The position numbers and the translations under genes are program-made. Shown here piece by piece: positions 1 to 7,390 of a stretch of 16,458 nt of DNA. This stretch comes from Candidatus Neoflavobacterium equi (GTDB taxonomy: Bacteria; Bacteroidota; Bacteroidia; Flavobacteriales; Flavobacteriaceae), in contig JAGHSS010000015.1 of NCBI GenBank assembly GCA_018065745.1, positions 1 to 16,458 of the forward strand, given 5' to 3'. The notes under the pieces are model-generated. The model was not told the DNA's origin and did no database searches. It was given only the letters and a program-made list of their open reading frames with translations. Every line of letters begins with the position of its first letter. The stretch's first letter is position 1.

Positions 1-2
1 TG

Positions 3-404
3 GTGATTCTTGCGATTCTATTGGGTAGTATCGCCAATATGTTGACCTTAAAAATGGGTGGATATATCATTCCACCACCTCAAGGTTTGAATACCTCAAC
101 ACCTGAAGGTTTGGCTGTAGCCATCCCATTGTTTACACCATACCACTATATATTTCCATTCTTAGCACACGCCATAGGGACTTTTGTTGGAGCTTATATT
201 GCCTACCGTTGGACCAGCAGTAACGCTTGGTTTCATGCCAATTTAATTGGAGTAGTCGTCTTTTTGGGTGGGTGGAAAATGATAGACATGTTGCCGTCTC
301 CATTGTGGTATAATTGTCTTGATTTGATTGTTGCATATTTCCCAATGGTCTATTTGGCCATATACAGCGTCAATAATTTGGGGGTTAAGAAAACCGTAGT
401 TTAA
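3..404 (+). CDS. Small integral membrane protein, 5' end cut by the window
   Basis: I do not recognise a named family. The readable 133 residues are strongly hydrophobic, with about four predicted membrane segments (roughly residues 1-20, 46-70, 78-98 and 102-123). The first two are separated by a polar loop that contains a PPPQGLN motif. Small flavobacterial membrane proteins with a proline-rich loop after the first helix are common hypothetical proteins, but that comparison is from memory. The GTG at position 3 is only the first possible codon in the window. The reading frame is open to the edge and the protein begins directly inside a membrane helix, so the real start probably lies a few codons upstream. 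It ends with TAA at 402-404 and converges on the minus-strand gene ending at 589. No function is proposed; confidence is for the existence of the gene. Confidence 0.75.
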   Translation: MILAILLGSIANMLTLKMGGYIIPPPQGLNTSTPEGLAVAIPLFTPYHYIFPFLAHAIGTFVGAYIAYRWTSSNAWFHANLIGVVVFLGGWKMIDMLPSPLWYNCLDLIVAYFPMVYLAIYSVNNLGVKKTVV

Positions 405-434
405 ATGAATTTAAATCATTCTTATTTTTTTTAT
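404..434 (+). terminator. Weak candidate terminator after the left-edge membrane gene
   Basis: AATGA at 404-408 pairs with TCATT at 416-420 around a 7-base loop, and a T-rich run (cttattttttttat) follows on the plus strand. The stem is only 5 bp and AT-rich, so this is tentative. Confidence 0.25.
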
Positions 435-570
435 CAGATGTACTTCATTTTGTAAATAACCGCGGAACAGTATAGTGCGATAAAAAGTTATAGTATAACA
501 TACAAAAGTCAGTTGTAGCAGACGGAAGTAATCCTTCAGACCTGTTTGCAAAATATAGAGGATAAACCAG

Positions 571-596
571 AATACTAGGAATTTAAAACTAGTATT
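571..596 (-). terminator. Possible 3'-end hairpin overlapping the stop codon of the secreted protein gene
   Basis: AATACTAG at 571-578 pairs perfectly with CTAGTATT at 589-596 around a 10-base loop, and the stop codon (589-591) sits inside the stem. A clear U-run does not follow on the minus strand, so this may be a weak terminator, an mRNA-stabilising 3' hairpin, or chance. Confidence 0.3.
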
Positions 597-1344
597 TTGG
601 CAAATCTGGCAAGGCGATGTATTTTGATCGTTCTGTGTCAAAAACTTCTTTTTTGGTGTATAGAAATTCAATCAATTGCAAGGGATCTTTGGTTCTGAAC
701 ACGGGAATGATTTTATCATCCTGAACACAGGTATTGATAAATACATCCACCTCTTCTTTTTTGAGTTTAAGGTTTTTGACATAGAACTCCTCATCAAAAT
801 TATTTTTGAGGTAGTTGGACATCTCAACCTTTTGCTCTGTGCGACTCTTTTTATTTGAAGTAAACAATTTTCCCAATGCTTTCCCCATGCGTACAAAATC
901 CATTCCATTAGCTATAGTACCGTCATAAACAAATGGATTTTTGATTGTTGCCTGTTCCATATTCAATCGGGCCTCATCCATGTCACCATAAGTAACGGGC
1001 ATATAAGGCTTCTCTTTTTCAATGGTAATTTCCTCCAGTTCTGTTATTTTTTGGATCATATCCACGATTAACACACTTTTTGAAAAATCCGACTTATTCA
1101 GTTTGATGAATTTGTTGTAGTGTTCTTTAGAAACAAAAAACAACGTATCATTAGGTTTGGCTTCCATCTTAAATCCCCCATCTGCACTTGTAAATACTTG
1201 ACCTTTTGTTCTTGGATTCAAAACTTCAACGCCCTTTGTTGGCATTCCGTCAGTGCGTACAACCCCACTTATAGACGCAAGGTTTTGTCCAAAAGAGGTT
1301 ATATAGGAAAACGTAAAAAACAAAAAAAAGTAGAATTTGCTCAT
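589..1344 (-). CDS. Secreted protein with N-terminal carboxypeptidase-regulatory-like beta-sandwich domain
   Basis: A 251-residue protein. Residues 1-20 (MSKFYFFLFFTFSYITSFGQ) form a typical signal peptide ending at a cleavable G-Q boundary, so it is exported to the periplasm or outer membrane. Residues about 23-95 fit a CarboxypepD_reg-like domain: ISGVV at its first strand, then GVEV, then the TSADGGFKM turn and DTLFF. This fold is frequent in Bacteroidota surface and TonB-linked proteins. The remaining 150 residues are charged, alpha-helical looking and match nothing I can name. The frame is open 20 codons further upstream (to 1404), but the ATG at 1344 is preferred because it starts the signal peptide and lies downstream of a TATCTTAG -7-like element at 1369-1362. 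It lies downstream of dnaB on the same strand but behind a strong hairpin, so it is probably its own unit. Function unknown. Confidence 0.85.
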   Translation of the reverse strand: MSKFYFFLFFTFSYITSFGQNLASISGVVRTDGMPTKGVEVLNPRTKGQVFTSADGGFKMEAKPNDTLFFVSKEHYNKFIKLNKSDFSKSVLIVDMIQKITELEEITIEKEKPYMPVTYGDMDEARLNMEQATIKNPFVYDGTIANGMDFVRMGKALGKLFTSNKKSRTEQKVEMSNYLKNNFDEEFYVKNLKLKKEEVDVFINTCVQDDKIIPVFRTKDPLQLIEFLYTKKEVFDTERSKYIALPDLPKY

Positions 1345-1361
1345 GGGTTTTAATTTTATAT

Positions 1362-1369
1362 CTAAGATA
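1362..1369 (-). promoter_or_regulatory. Weak -7-like element for the secreted protein gene
   Basis: The minus strand reads TATCTTAG here, a 7 of 8 match to the Bacteroidota -7 consensus TAnnTTTG, and the downstream ATG is at 1344. No clear -33 TTTG is visible at 17-23 bases upstream, so this is suggestive only. Confidence 0.3.
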
Positions 1370-1420
1370 CTACAGGAGGAAACGAAAAATAGAAAAATTA
1401 ACATTTCACGCTTTAATTTA

Positions 1421-1476
1421 ACATAAACAAAAAAGCATTTTTAAGTTTTTACTTAAAAATGCTTTTTTGTTTATGT
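1421..1476 (-). terminator. Strong hairpin terminator after dnaB (possibly bidirectional)
   Basis: Two perfect 25-base inverted arms, 1421-1445 and 1452-1476, flank a 6-base loop and begin one base past the dnaB stop codon. Each arm contains a six-base A or T run next to GC (AAAAAAGC / GCTTTTTT), so a shorter inner stem followed by a U-run can form on either strand. Position and structure indicate an intrinsic terminator for dnaB that also insulates the next minus-strand gene. Confidence 0.85.
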
Positions 1477-1477
1477 A

Positions 1478-3028
1478 TTAAAATGGAACGTCTGAATCAT
1501 CAGAGAATCCTGAATTCATAGTACTTCCAAAGGCTTCATTTGCAGAAGGCAAAGTAAATCCAGATGGGAATGGATCATCGTCAGCATTCATTTTGGATGG
1601 CAATTCATCAATAGAAGATGAGAAATCATCTAAATTGTCAAACTTACCTTGATTTCCAATAAATTTAAGACGGATGTTATCCAATCCACCATTACGGTGT
1701 TTTGCCACGATAAACTCAGCCTGTCCTTGGGTTGGAGTTTGTTCATCATCATCCCAAGTATCAATTTTATAATATTCAGGACGGTAAATGAAGGATACGA
1801 TATCCGCATCCTGCTCAATCGCTCCAGATTCACGAAGGTCAGAAAGCAAAGGACGCTTACTTGGTCCACGCGTTTCCACGGCACGTGATAACTGTGATAA
1901 GGCAATTACAGGAACCATCAACTCTTTTGCCAAGGCCTTCAAGTTTCGGGAAATGGTAGAGATCTCTTGTTCACGGTTTCCACCACCTTTACCACCACCA
2001 CCGGCAGTCATCAACTGAAGGTAGTCAATTACAATCAATTTAATTCCAAACTGAGAAGCCAAACGTCTGGCTTTTGCACGCAAGTCAAAGATAGAAAGTG
2101 AAGGCGTATCATCAATAAACAACGGTGCTTTTTCCAAATCACGTACTTTCACAGAAAGCTGTTCCCATTCGTGTTTTTCCAATTTACCCGTTCTCAATTT
2201 CTCAGATGACAATCCTGTTTCTGCAGAGATCAAACGTGTAATCAACTGTACAGAGGACATCTCCAGAGAGAATACCGCCACACCGTTTTTTCCATCAATG
2301 GCAATATTTCTAGCCATGGACAAGACAAAAGCGGTTTTACCCATACCCGGACGTGCAGCGATGATAATTAAATCTGAAGGTTGCCATCCAGAAGTCAATT
2401 TATCCAAATCGTGAAAACCGGTTGCAATACCAGAGTGACCTTCTTTATTTGATATTTCCTCAATACGTTTCTTCGCTTGGATAACCAAACTTTGAGCCGT
2501 TTCAGAACTACGTTTAATATTTCCTTGAGTTACCTCATATAATTTAGATTCCGCCTGATCTAAAAGATCAAAGACGTCTGTAGTTTCATCATAAGCATCC
2601 TCAATAATCTCACTTGAAATTTTGATCAAACTGCGTTGAATAAATTTCTGCAAAATGATTCTTGAGTGGAACTCAATGTGGGCAGAAGACGATATTTTCT
2701 GCGTCAATTGAATCAAGTACATATCTCCACCTGCAAGATCCAATTTCCCCATTTGTCTCAGCTTTGCTGAAACGGTTAACAAGTCAATAGGTTGAGAGTC
2801 ATTAAACAATTGGATGATGGCTTCAAAGATGTGTTTGTGTGCATCCTTGTAAAAGGCATCGGCTGCTAAAATATCAATTACTTCATCTACCCCCTTTTTA
2901 TCAATCATCATGGCACCAAGAACTGCCTCTTCAAGATCTAGCGCTTGAGGGGGCAATTTTCCTTTTTCAAGATTGATAATCGTAGATTTTTCTACTTTTA
3001 CCGGAGTGATATTTTTGAGATTTTCCAT
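1478..3028 (-). CDS. dnaB: Replicative DNA helicase DnaB
   Basis: Hexameric ring helicase that unwinds DNA ahead of the replisome with ATP and binds the DnaG primase. The 516 residues show both DnaB domains. The N-terminal helical domain is residues about 24-130, with PPQALDLEEAVLGAMM near its start. The RecA-like motor domain is about 195-460. Its motifs are Walker A ARPGMGKT (225-232), SLEMS with the catalytic-type Glu256, Walker B LIVIDYLQLM (331-340, Asp335), ALSQLSR (376-382) and DLRESGAIEQDADIV (397-411). The DNA-contact loop after Walker B is unusually glycine-rich (GGGGKGGGN, 343-351). A low-complexity acidic tail (about 466-516) ends in SDDSDVPF, like the tip of SSB. It is longer than E. 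coli DnaB (about 470) because of this tail and an N-terminal extension of about 20 residues. The ATG at 3028 is the natural start. It lies downstream of accA but behind a terminator. No intein is present. Confidence 0.98.
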   Translation of the reverse strand: MENLKNITPVKVEKSTIINLEKGKLPPQALDLEEAVLGAMMIDKKGVDEVIDILAADAFYKDAHKHIFEAIIQLFNDSQPIDLLTVSAKLRQMGKLDLAGGDMYLIQLTQKISSSAHIEFHSRIILQKFIQRSLIKISSEIIEDAYDETTDVFDLLDQAESKLYEVTQGNIKRSSETAQSLVIQAKKRIEEISNKEGHSGIATGFHDLDKLTSGWQPSDLIIIAARPGMGKTAFVLSMARNIAIDGKNGVAVFSLEMSSVQLITRLISAETGLSSEKLRTGKLEKHEWEQLSVKVRDLEKAPLFIDDTPSLSIFDLRAKARRLASQFGIKLIVIDYLQLMTAGGGGKGGGNREQEISTISRNLKALAKELMVPVIALSQLSRAVETRGPSKRPLLSDLRESGAIEQDADIVSFIYRPEYYKIDTWDDDEQTPTQGQAEFIVAKHRNGGLDNIRLKFIGNQGKFDNLDDFSSSIDELPSKMNADDDPFPSGFTLPSANEAFGSTMNSGFSDDSDVPF

Positions 3029-3084
3029 GGGGCTAAGTTAGCTAATTATGTGCTATTTATAAACTAAAAGTTATCACCAAATCG

Positions 3085-3093
3085 TGTGGAAAA
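3085..3093 (-). promoter_or_regulatory. DnaA-box-like 9-mer in the dnaB leader
   Basis: The minus strand reads TTTTCCACA, which fits the relaxed DnaA-box consensus TTWTNCACA, 57 bases upstream of the dnaB start. It is a single site in AT-rich DNA, so chance is a real alternative. Confidence 0.2.
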
Positions 3094-3127
3094 CTTTTTT
3101 AAAATTTATGATTATCAGGCTTAAAGT

Positions 3128-3163
3128 AAAAAAAACTCCGAAGCTACAAGGGCTTCGGAGTTT
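3128..3163 (-). terminator. Intrinsic terminator after accA
   Basis: AAACTCCGAAGC (3133-3144) pairs perfectly with GCTTCGGAGTTT (3152-3163) around a 7-base loop. On the minus strand the stem is followed by a run of eight T (3135-3128). It lies just past the accA stop, so it separates accA from dnaB. Confidence 0.92.
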
Positions 3164-3184
3164 ATAATTTTATTTTGAAGTAGT

Positions 3185-4138
3185 CTATTCTGAATAAACT
3201 CCCATATTACAATATTTTTCAACACGTTGATCAATCAACTGTTCTGTAGGAATATTCTTTAACTCGTCAAATGACTTCAAGATATATTCTTTAACGGTAT
3301 TAAAAGTAGTCTCTCTGTCATAGTGAGCACCACCAAGAGGTTCTGGAATAATCCCGTCAATCAACCCATTTTGTTGCATGTCAAAAGAAGTTAATTTCAA
3401 TGCTTCAGCAGCACGTTCTTTAAATTCCCAGCTTCTCCACAAAATAGAAGAACAAGATTCTGGAGAGATTACAGAGTACCATGTGTTTTCCAACATGAAC
3501 ACCTTGTCACCAACACCAATTCCCAAAGCTCCACCAGAAGCTCCTTCACCAACAATAACTGTGATGATAGGCACTTTCAAACGGAACATTTCAAAAATGT
3601 TACGTGCAATAGCTTCACCTTGTCCGCGCTCTTCAGCTTCCAACCCTGGGTATGCCCCTGGAGTATCCACTAAAGTAATCACAGGGATATTGAATTTTTC
3701 AGCCATACGCATCAAACGCAAAGCTTTTCTATATCCTTCTGGGTTAGCCATTCCAAAGTTTCTGAACTGACGTGTTTTGGTATTGAACCCTTTTTGTTGA
3801 CCAACAATCATAAAAGATTGATCCCCAATTTTTCCAAGTCCACCAATCATCGCTTTGTCGTCTTTAACGCCACGATCACCAAACAATTCTAAGAATGTAT
3901 CTCCGCAAAGCGCTCTAACATAGTCCATTGTGTAGGGTCTGCTAGGGTGTCTTGACAATTGTACACGTTGCCATGCACTTAAATTCTGATATATATTCTT
4001 TTTAGTTTCTTCTAATTTTTTCTCTATTTGTTGACATGTTGTAGTGACATCAACATCAGATTCTTTACCAATAACTTGACATTTATCTAACTGATCTTCA
4101 AGTTCTTTGATTGGTAGTTCAAAATCTAAATATTCCAT
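3185..4138 (-). CDS. accA: Acetyl-CoA carboxylase carboxyltransferase subunit alpha
   Basis: Alpha half of the carboxyltransferase that moves CO2 from carboxybiotin on AccB to acetyl-CoA, giving malonyl-CoA for fatty-acid synthesis. It works as an alpha2-beta2 complex with AccD, which is not in this window. The 317 residues match the usual length (E. coli AccA, 319). Visible crotonase-fold signatures are [18 protein letters not shown] (85-102), [18 protein letters not shown] (157-174), the oxyanion-type glycines in [17 protein letters not shown] (197-213), [15 protein letters not shown] (221-235) and [10 protein letters not shown] near the end. The helical N-terminal region (1-60) is also typical. 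The frame is open to 4186, but the ATG at 4138 is chosen because it begins the conserved [10 protein letters not shown] start and lies about 30 bases downstream of a TATCTTTG promoter element, which the longer start would place inside the coding region. Confidence 0.97.
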   Translation of the reverse strand: MEYLDFELPIKELEDQLDKCQVIGKESDVDVTTTCQQIEKKLEETKKNIYQNLSAWQRVQLSRHPSRPYTMDYVRALCGDTFLELFGDRGVKDDKAMIGGLGKIGDQSFMIVGQQKGFNTKTRQFRNFGMANPEGYRKALRLMRMAEKFNIPVITLVDTPGAYPGLEAEERGQGEAIARNIFEMFRLKVPIITVIVGEGASGGALGIGVGDKVFMLENTWYSVISPESCSSILWRSWEFKERAAEALKLTSFDMQQNGLIDGIIPEPLGGAHYDRETTFNTVKEYILKSFDELKNIPTEQLIDQRVEKYCNMGVYSE

Positions 4139-4169
4139 TTTTCGTTTGTTTTGAAATTCAGTCTGACCA

Positions 4170-4177
4170 CAAAGATA
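4170..4177 (-). promoter_or_regulatory. accA promoter, -7 element
   Basis: The minus strand reads TATCTTTG, an exact match to the Bacteroidota -7 consensus TAnnTTTG, 31 bases before the accA ATG. No good -33 TTTG is seen at the usual spacing. It sits between the end of the EamA gene and accA, so accA can be transcribed separately from the upstream operon. Confidence 0.6.
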
Positions 4178-4218
4178 AAAAATCATTCTATTTGCGAATC
4201 AGAAATCCATAATAGTTT

Positions 4219-5097
4219 TTATTTTTTTATCTTTTTTAGCCACACATTTAAAATCACTGTCAGCAAAATGATGCCCGCACCAATATAAAATTCAACGCCC
4301 ATCTTCTCCGTTTCTGGAAAGAGCATCACGGCTAAAATAATACCATAAACCGGTTCCAAGTTGATGGACAACATCACGGTGTAAGGGGTAATATGTCTCA
4401 TAATGGAAATGGTTTTCACAAATGGGTATGCAGTACATACAACACCCAATAGCAATAAACCAGCCCATTCTTGCCATGTTAAATCAAAAAAGGAAGCGGT
4501 CCACTCTCCTTGAAAGCCCATATAGATGCTCAAGGCAGCAATACCACCGATGATTTCAAATATGGAAACCACAGCTGAATTCTGGGTTTCAGCAAATTTC
4601 CCATTGATGATGGAAAAGGCCGCAGACAAAAAAGCTGCACAAAGCGCCAATAACATTCCGTTCAAGAAGTTACCGCCACTAACTCCATATATTAAATAGA
4701 GCCCAAACATCACTAATATACCAAAGAACACCTCATACCAAACCACTTTTCTACCATAGATTAAGGGTTCCAACAAGGAGGCAAAAAAAGCACCCGTTGA
4801 CAAGGTGGCCAAAGTTGTAGATACATTAGAAACTTCAATGGCTTGAAAAAAGCACACCCAATGCGCTGCAATTAAAACTCCGGCAATTAAAAATTGCAAC
4901 AAATCACGTTGCTTAATTTTCAGAGAAATTTTCTTGATCTTGGCATAAATCAACACAACCACAAGGGCTATGGACATTCTATACCAAGTTTTTGAAGATG
5001 CTGACAATTGGATTAATTCACCCAATATGCCCGTAAAACCCCAAATAAAAACTATAAAATGTAACTGTAAATAACTTTTCAGTTTAACGTTTTGCAT
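4219..5097 (-). CDS. EamA/DMT-family inner-membrane transporter
   Basis: A 292-residue polytopic membrane protein with about ten hydrophobic segments arranged as two similar halves of five, as expected for the drug/metabolite transporter (DMT) superfamily with two EamA domains (roughly residues 9-140 and 150-288). The first helix carries the typical FIVFIWGFTGILGELI pattern and the TWYRM region follows it. Family members export amino acids, nucleosides, or other small metabolites; the substrate cannot be read from sequence. The start overlaps the 3' end of the LptF/LptG gene by 14 bases, indicating translational coupling in a tgt - permease - transporter operon. No hairpin terminator is visible in the 80 bases between its stop and accA, so some read-through into accA is possible. 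Confidence 0.92.
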   Translation of the reverse strand: MQNVKLKSYLQLHFIVFIWGFTGILGELIQLSASSKTWYRMSIALVVVLIYAKIKKISLKIKQRDLLQFLIAGVLIAAHWVCFFQAIEVSNVSTTLATLSTGAFFASLLEPLIYGRKVVWYEVFFGILVMFGLYLIYGVSGGNFLNGMLLALCAAFLSAAFSIINGKFAETQNSAVVSIFEIIGGIAALSIYMGFQGEWTASFFDLTWQEWAGLLLLGVVCTAYPFVKTISIMRHITPYTVMLSINLEPVYGIILAVMLFPETEKMGVEFYIGAGIILLTVILNVWLKKIKK

Positions 5098-6160
5098 TTC
5101 TTAATAAATAAATTGCCAAAAGACCAAACACAAAGTTTGGTGTCCAAACAGCAATTAGCGGACTTATAGATGATTTTTCTGCGAGCGTTCCAAATATTTT
5201 GTCAAAGAAAATATAGGTAAAAGCCAATAAGATACCCACGGCCAAATTGATCCCCATCCCTCCTCTTCTCTTGATGGAAGACACAGAAACGGCAATAATA
5301 GTCAAAATGAAGGCAGATATTGGAATACTGAATTTTCTGTATTTCACCACCAAATAATTGTTGATGTTGGAAGATCCTCTACTAGATTCCTTTTCAATAA
5401 ATTTGTTCAATTCCCCCAAAGACATGGTCTCTGCAATATAAATTACCGGCGTCAAATCATCCAAGTCAAAAGGCAATTTGGTCACCTTTTGATTTTCAGA
5501 AATCAATGCGTCGTTCAATGCGCCAATCTGACGTTTTTTATACCCGTGTAAGGTATACATACTGTCTGCTGGATTGAAAGTAATTCTATTTGCGGTTTCC
5601 TTATATTCTAATTTATTGTCTTTAAAATGCTCAAAGACAAAGTTGTATCCCGTTTTGGAGATGTAACTAAAATTAGACACATAGATAAAGTCATTGGGAT
5701 TAATTTGACGATATACATCTTGGGTTTCCCTGATTTCAGCATTGTTCTTTAAATAGGTATACTTAAAGTCGTTGTATCCCTTACTGGCATTGGGAACCAA
5801 AAACAGCCCCATCACAACAGCGAAAATACAAACAAAGGTTGCTCCTATTATATAAGGTCTCAAGAATCTAGAAAAAGCGATTCCCGAACTTAATATCGCA
5901 ACAATCTCTGTGTTGTTAGCCAACTTGGATGTAAACCAAATCACCGATAAGAACAAAAATATCGGGAACAACATATTGGCAAAATAGATGGTAAAATTGT
6001 AGTAGTAGATTAAAATATCTGCCACTGGAACTTTATTTTCCAACATTTTATTCACCTTTTCAGCCACGTCAACAATGATCCCGATGGGGATAAACATAAT
6101 TAACATCACAAAAAATGTAGCCAAATAACGTTGAAGTATATACTTATCGATAATTTTCAT
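5084..6160 (-). CDS. LptF/LptG (YjgP/YjgQ) family LPS export permease
   Basis: Inner-membrane subunit of the LptB2FG ABC transporter that extracts lipopolysaccharide and hands it to the LptC-A-DE bridge. The 358 residues match LptF/LptG length (about 360). Three membrane helices lie at about 12-32, 55-77 and 97-122; a soluble periplasmic beta-jellyroll-type region spans about 125-270; three more helices lie at about 276-295, 302-320 and 330-352. The opening MKIIDKYILQRYL and the KRRGGMGINLAVGILLAF segment before helix 5 are typical of the family. LptF and LptG are paralogues and I cannot decide which this is. The other subunits are not in the window. It starts 21 bases after tgt and overlaps the EamA gene by 14 bases, so all three are probably one transcript. 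Confidence 0.93.
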   Translation of the reverse strand: MKIIDKYILQRYLATFFVMLIMFIPIGIIVDVAEKVNKMLENKVPVADILIYYYNFTIYFANMLFPIFLFLSVIWFTSKLANNTEIVAILSSGIAFSRFLRPYIIGATFVCIFAVVMGLFLVPNASKGYNDFKYTYLKNNAEIRETQDVYRQINPNDFIYVSNFSYISKTGYNFVFEHFKDNKLEYKETANRITFNPADSMYTLHGYKKRQIGALNDALISENQKVTKLPFDLDDLTPVIYIAETMSLGELNKFIEKESSRGSSNINNYLVVKYRKFSIPISAFILTIIAVSVSSIKRRGGMGINLAVGILLAFTYIFFDKIFGTLAEKSSISPLIAVWTPNFVFGLLAIYLLRNAKR

Positions 6161-6181
6161 AAAAGAACACCTAACTATAAA

Positions 6182-7312
6182 TTATAATCTTTGATCCATT
6201 TGTTTCACCATCATATCCTTCCAAGTTCTAAAAGTACCTGCTAAGATTTGACGACGTGCTTCACGCACCAACCACATATAGAAACCAAGGTTGTGAATGG
6301 TTGCAATTTGTTTCCCCAAATACTCATCAGCAGCAAAAAGGTGACGCAAATATGCTTTTGTATATTCTGTATCAACAAAGGTATGTCCCATTGGGTCAAT
6401 TGGTGAAAAGTCATCTTTCCACTTGTTGTTTTTGATGTTGATTGTCCCGTGTGCAGTAAATAACATTCCGTTTCTTGCATTACGCGTGGGCATCACACAG
6501 TCAAACATATCAATTCCCAAAGCGATGTTTTCCAAAATGTTGATAGGTGTCCCAACCCCCATTAAATAACGTGGTTTTTCTTTTGGTAAGATTGCCGTTA
6601 CCACCTCAGTCATTGCATACATTTCTTCTGCAGGCTCTCCAACAGAAAGTCCTCCAATAGCATTTCCTTGTGCACCAACATTGGCAATATATTCAGCAGA
6701 TTGCGCTCTTAAGTCTTTGTAAGTTGATCCTTGAACAATTGGGAACAACGTTTGCTCATATCCATATTTTGCAGGAGATTTTTCCAAATGGCTCACACAA
6801 CGGTCCAACCATCTGTGGGTCATGTGCATGGAACGTCTTGCATAGTGGAAATCACAAGGGTAAGGAGTACACTCATCAAAAGCCATGATGATGTCTGCTC
6901 CAATACTGCGTTGGATGTCCATGACACTTTCTGGAGAGAAGAAGTGGTAAGAACCGTCAATATGTGATTTAAATTTCACACCTTCCTCCTTAATTTTTCT
7001 ACGTCCAGCCAAGGAATACACCTGGTATCCACCTGAATCTGTCAAGATGTTACGATCCCAACCCATGAATTTGTGTAATCCACCTGCTTTTTCCAAAACA
7101 TCAATCTGTGGACGCAAATACAAATGGTATGTATTTCCAAGAATAATATCTGGATTGATATCATTTTTTAATTCTCTTTGGTGTACTCCCTTCACAGAAG
7201 CAACCGTTCCAACGGGCATAAATATTGGTGTTTCAATCACCCCGTGGTCTGTAGTAACTACACCAGCTCTTGCTTGAGACTGGGTATCCGTATGTAATAA
7301 ATCGAATTTCAT
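6182..7312 (-). CDS. tgt: tRNA-guanine(34) transglycosylase (TGT), lacking the zinc cysteines
   Basis: Exchanges guanine-34 for the queuosine precursor preQ1 in GUN-anticodon tRNAs (Asp, Asn, His, Tyr). The 376-residue TIM-barrel protein shows the general-base Asp92 in LTDSGGYQV (90-98), the base-recognition loop MAFDECTPY (143-151), the IVQGS segment (192-196), AIGGLSVGEP (218-227) and nucleophile Asp271 in GIDMFDCVMPTRNARNG (266-282). All match E. coli TGT. The structural zinc site does not: where E. coli has DPECDCYTC, this protein has DPMGHTFVD (306-314), so the three ligand cysteines are Gly309, Thr311 and Asp314. The fourth ligand, His340 in TIHNL, remains. Flanking sequence is intact and in frame, so this is substitution, not damage. 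I recall similar replacement in other flavobacterial TGTs but cannot check it. First gene of its operon, with a promoter at 7366-7332. Confidence 0.96.
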   Translation of the reverse strand: MKFDLLHTDTQSQARAGVVTTDHGVIETPIFMPVGTVASVKGVHQRELKNDINPDIILGNTYHLYLRPQIDVLEKAGGLHKFMGWDRNILTDSGGYQVYSLAGRRKIKEEGVKFKSHIDGSYHFFSPESVMDIQRSIGADIIMAFDECTPYPCDFHYARRSMHMTHRWLDRCVSHLEKSPAKYGYEQTLFPIVQGSTYKDLRAQSAEYIANVGAQGNAIGGLSVGEPAEEMYAMTEVVTAILPKEKPRYLMGVGTPINILENIALGIDMFDCVMPTRNARNGMLFTAHGTINIKNNKWKDDFSPIDPMGHTFVDTEYTKAYLRHLFAADEYLGKQIATIHNLGFYMWLVREARRQILAGTFRTWKDMMVKQMDQRL

Positions 7313-7331
7313 ATCTATAATTTACAATCCG

Positions 7332-7366
7332 CAAAGATAATGGAATAAGTGGCTTACACACCAAAA
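7332..7366 (-). promoter_or_regulatory. tgt operon promoter (-33 and -7 elements)
   Basis: The minus strand has TTTTG (7366-7362), 22 bases, then TATCTTTG (7339-7332), fitting the Bacteroidota pattern TTTG-N17-23-TAnnTTTG. Transcription would start around 7325, giving a leader of about 13 bases before the tgt ATG. Confidence 0.7.
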
Positions 7367-7382
7367 CACCAATGAAAAATGG

Positions 7383-7390
7383 TACCTTTG
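7383..7390 (+). promoter_or_regulatory. truC promoter, -7 element
   Basis: TACCTTTG matches TAnnTTTG exactly and lies 16 bases before the truC ATG, implying a very short leader (about 10 bases). A -33 TTTG is not evident; its expected position overlaps the tgt -33 region on the other strand. Confidence 0.55.

Noticed and set aside
411..671. Minus-strand reading frame of 86 residues between the two left-hand genes
   Set aside because: It overlaps the 3' end of the secreted-protein gene in another frame, has no recognisable motif and no promoter; the overlap with a well-supported gene makes it unlikely.
3032..3042. GCTAA-G-TTAGC palindrome in the dnaB leader
   Set aside because: Short 5-bp symmetry in AT-rich DNA with no second copy nearby; likely chance.
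4139..4186. Longer accA start
   Set aside because: It would begin upstream of the TATCTTTG promoter element; the extra 16 residues are not part of the AccA family start.
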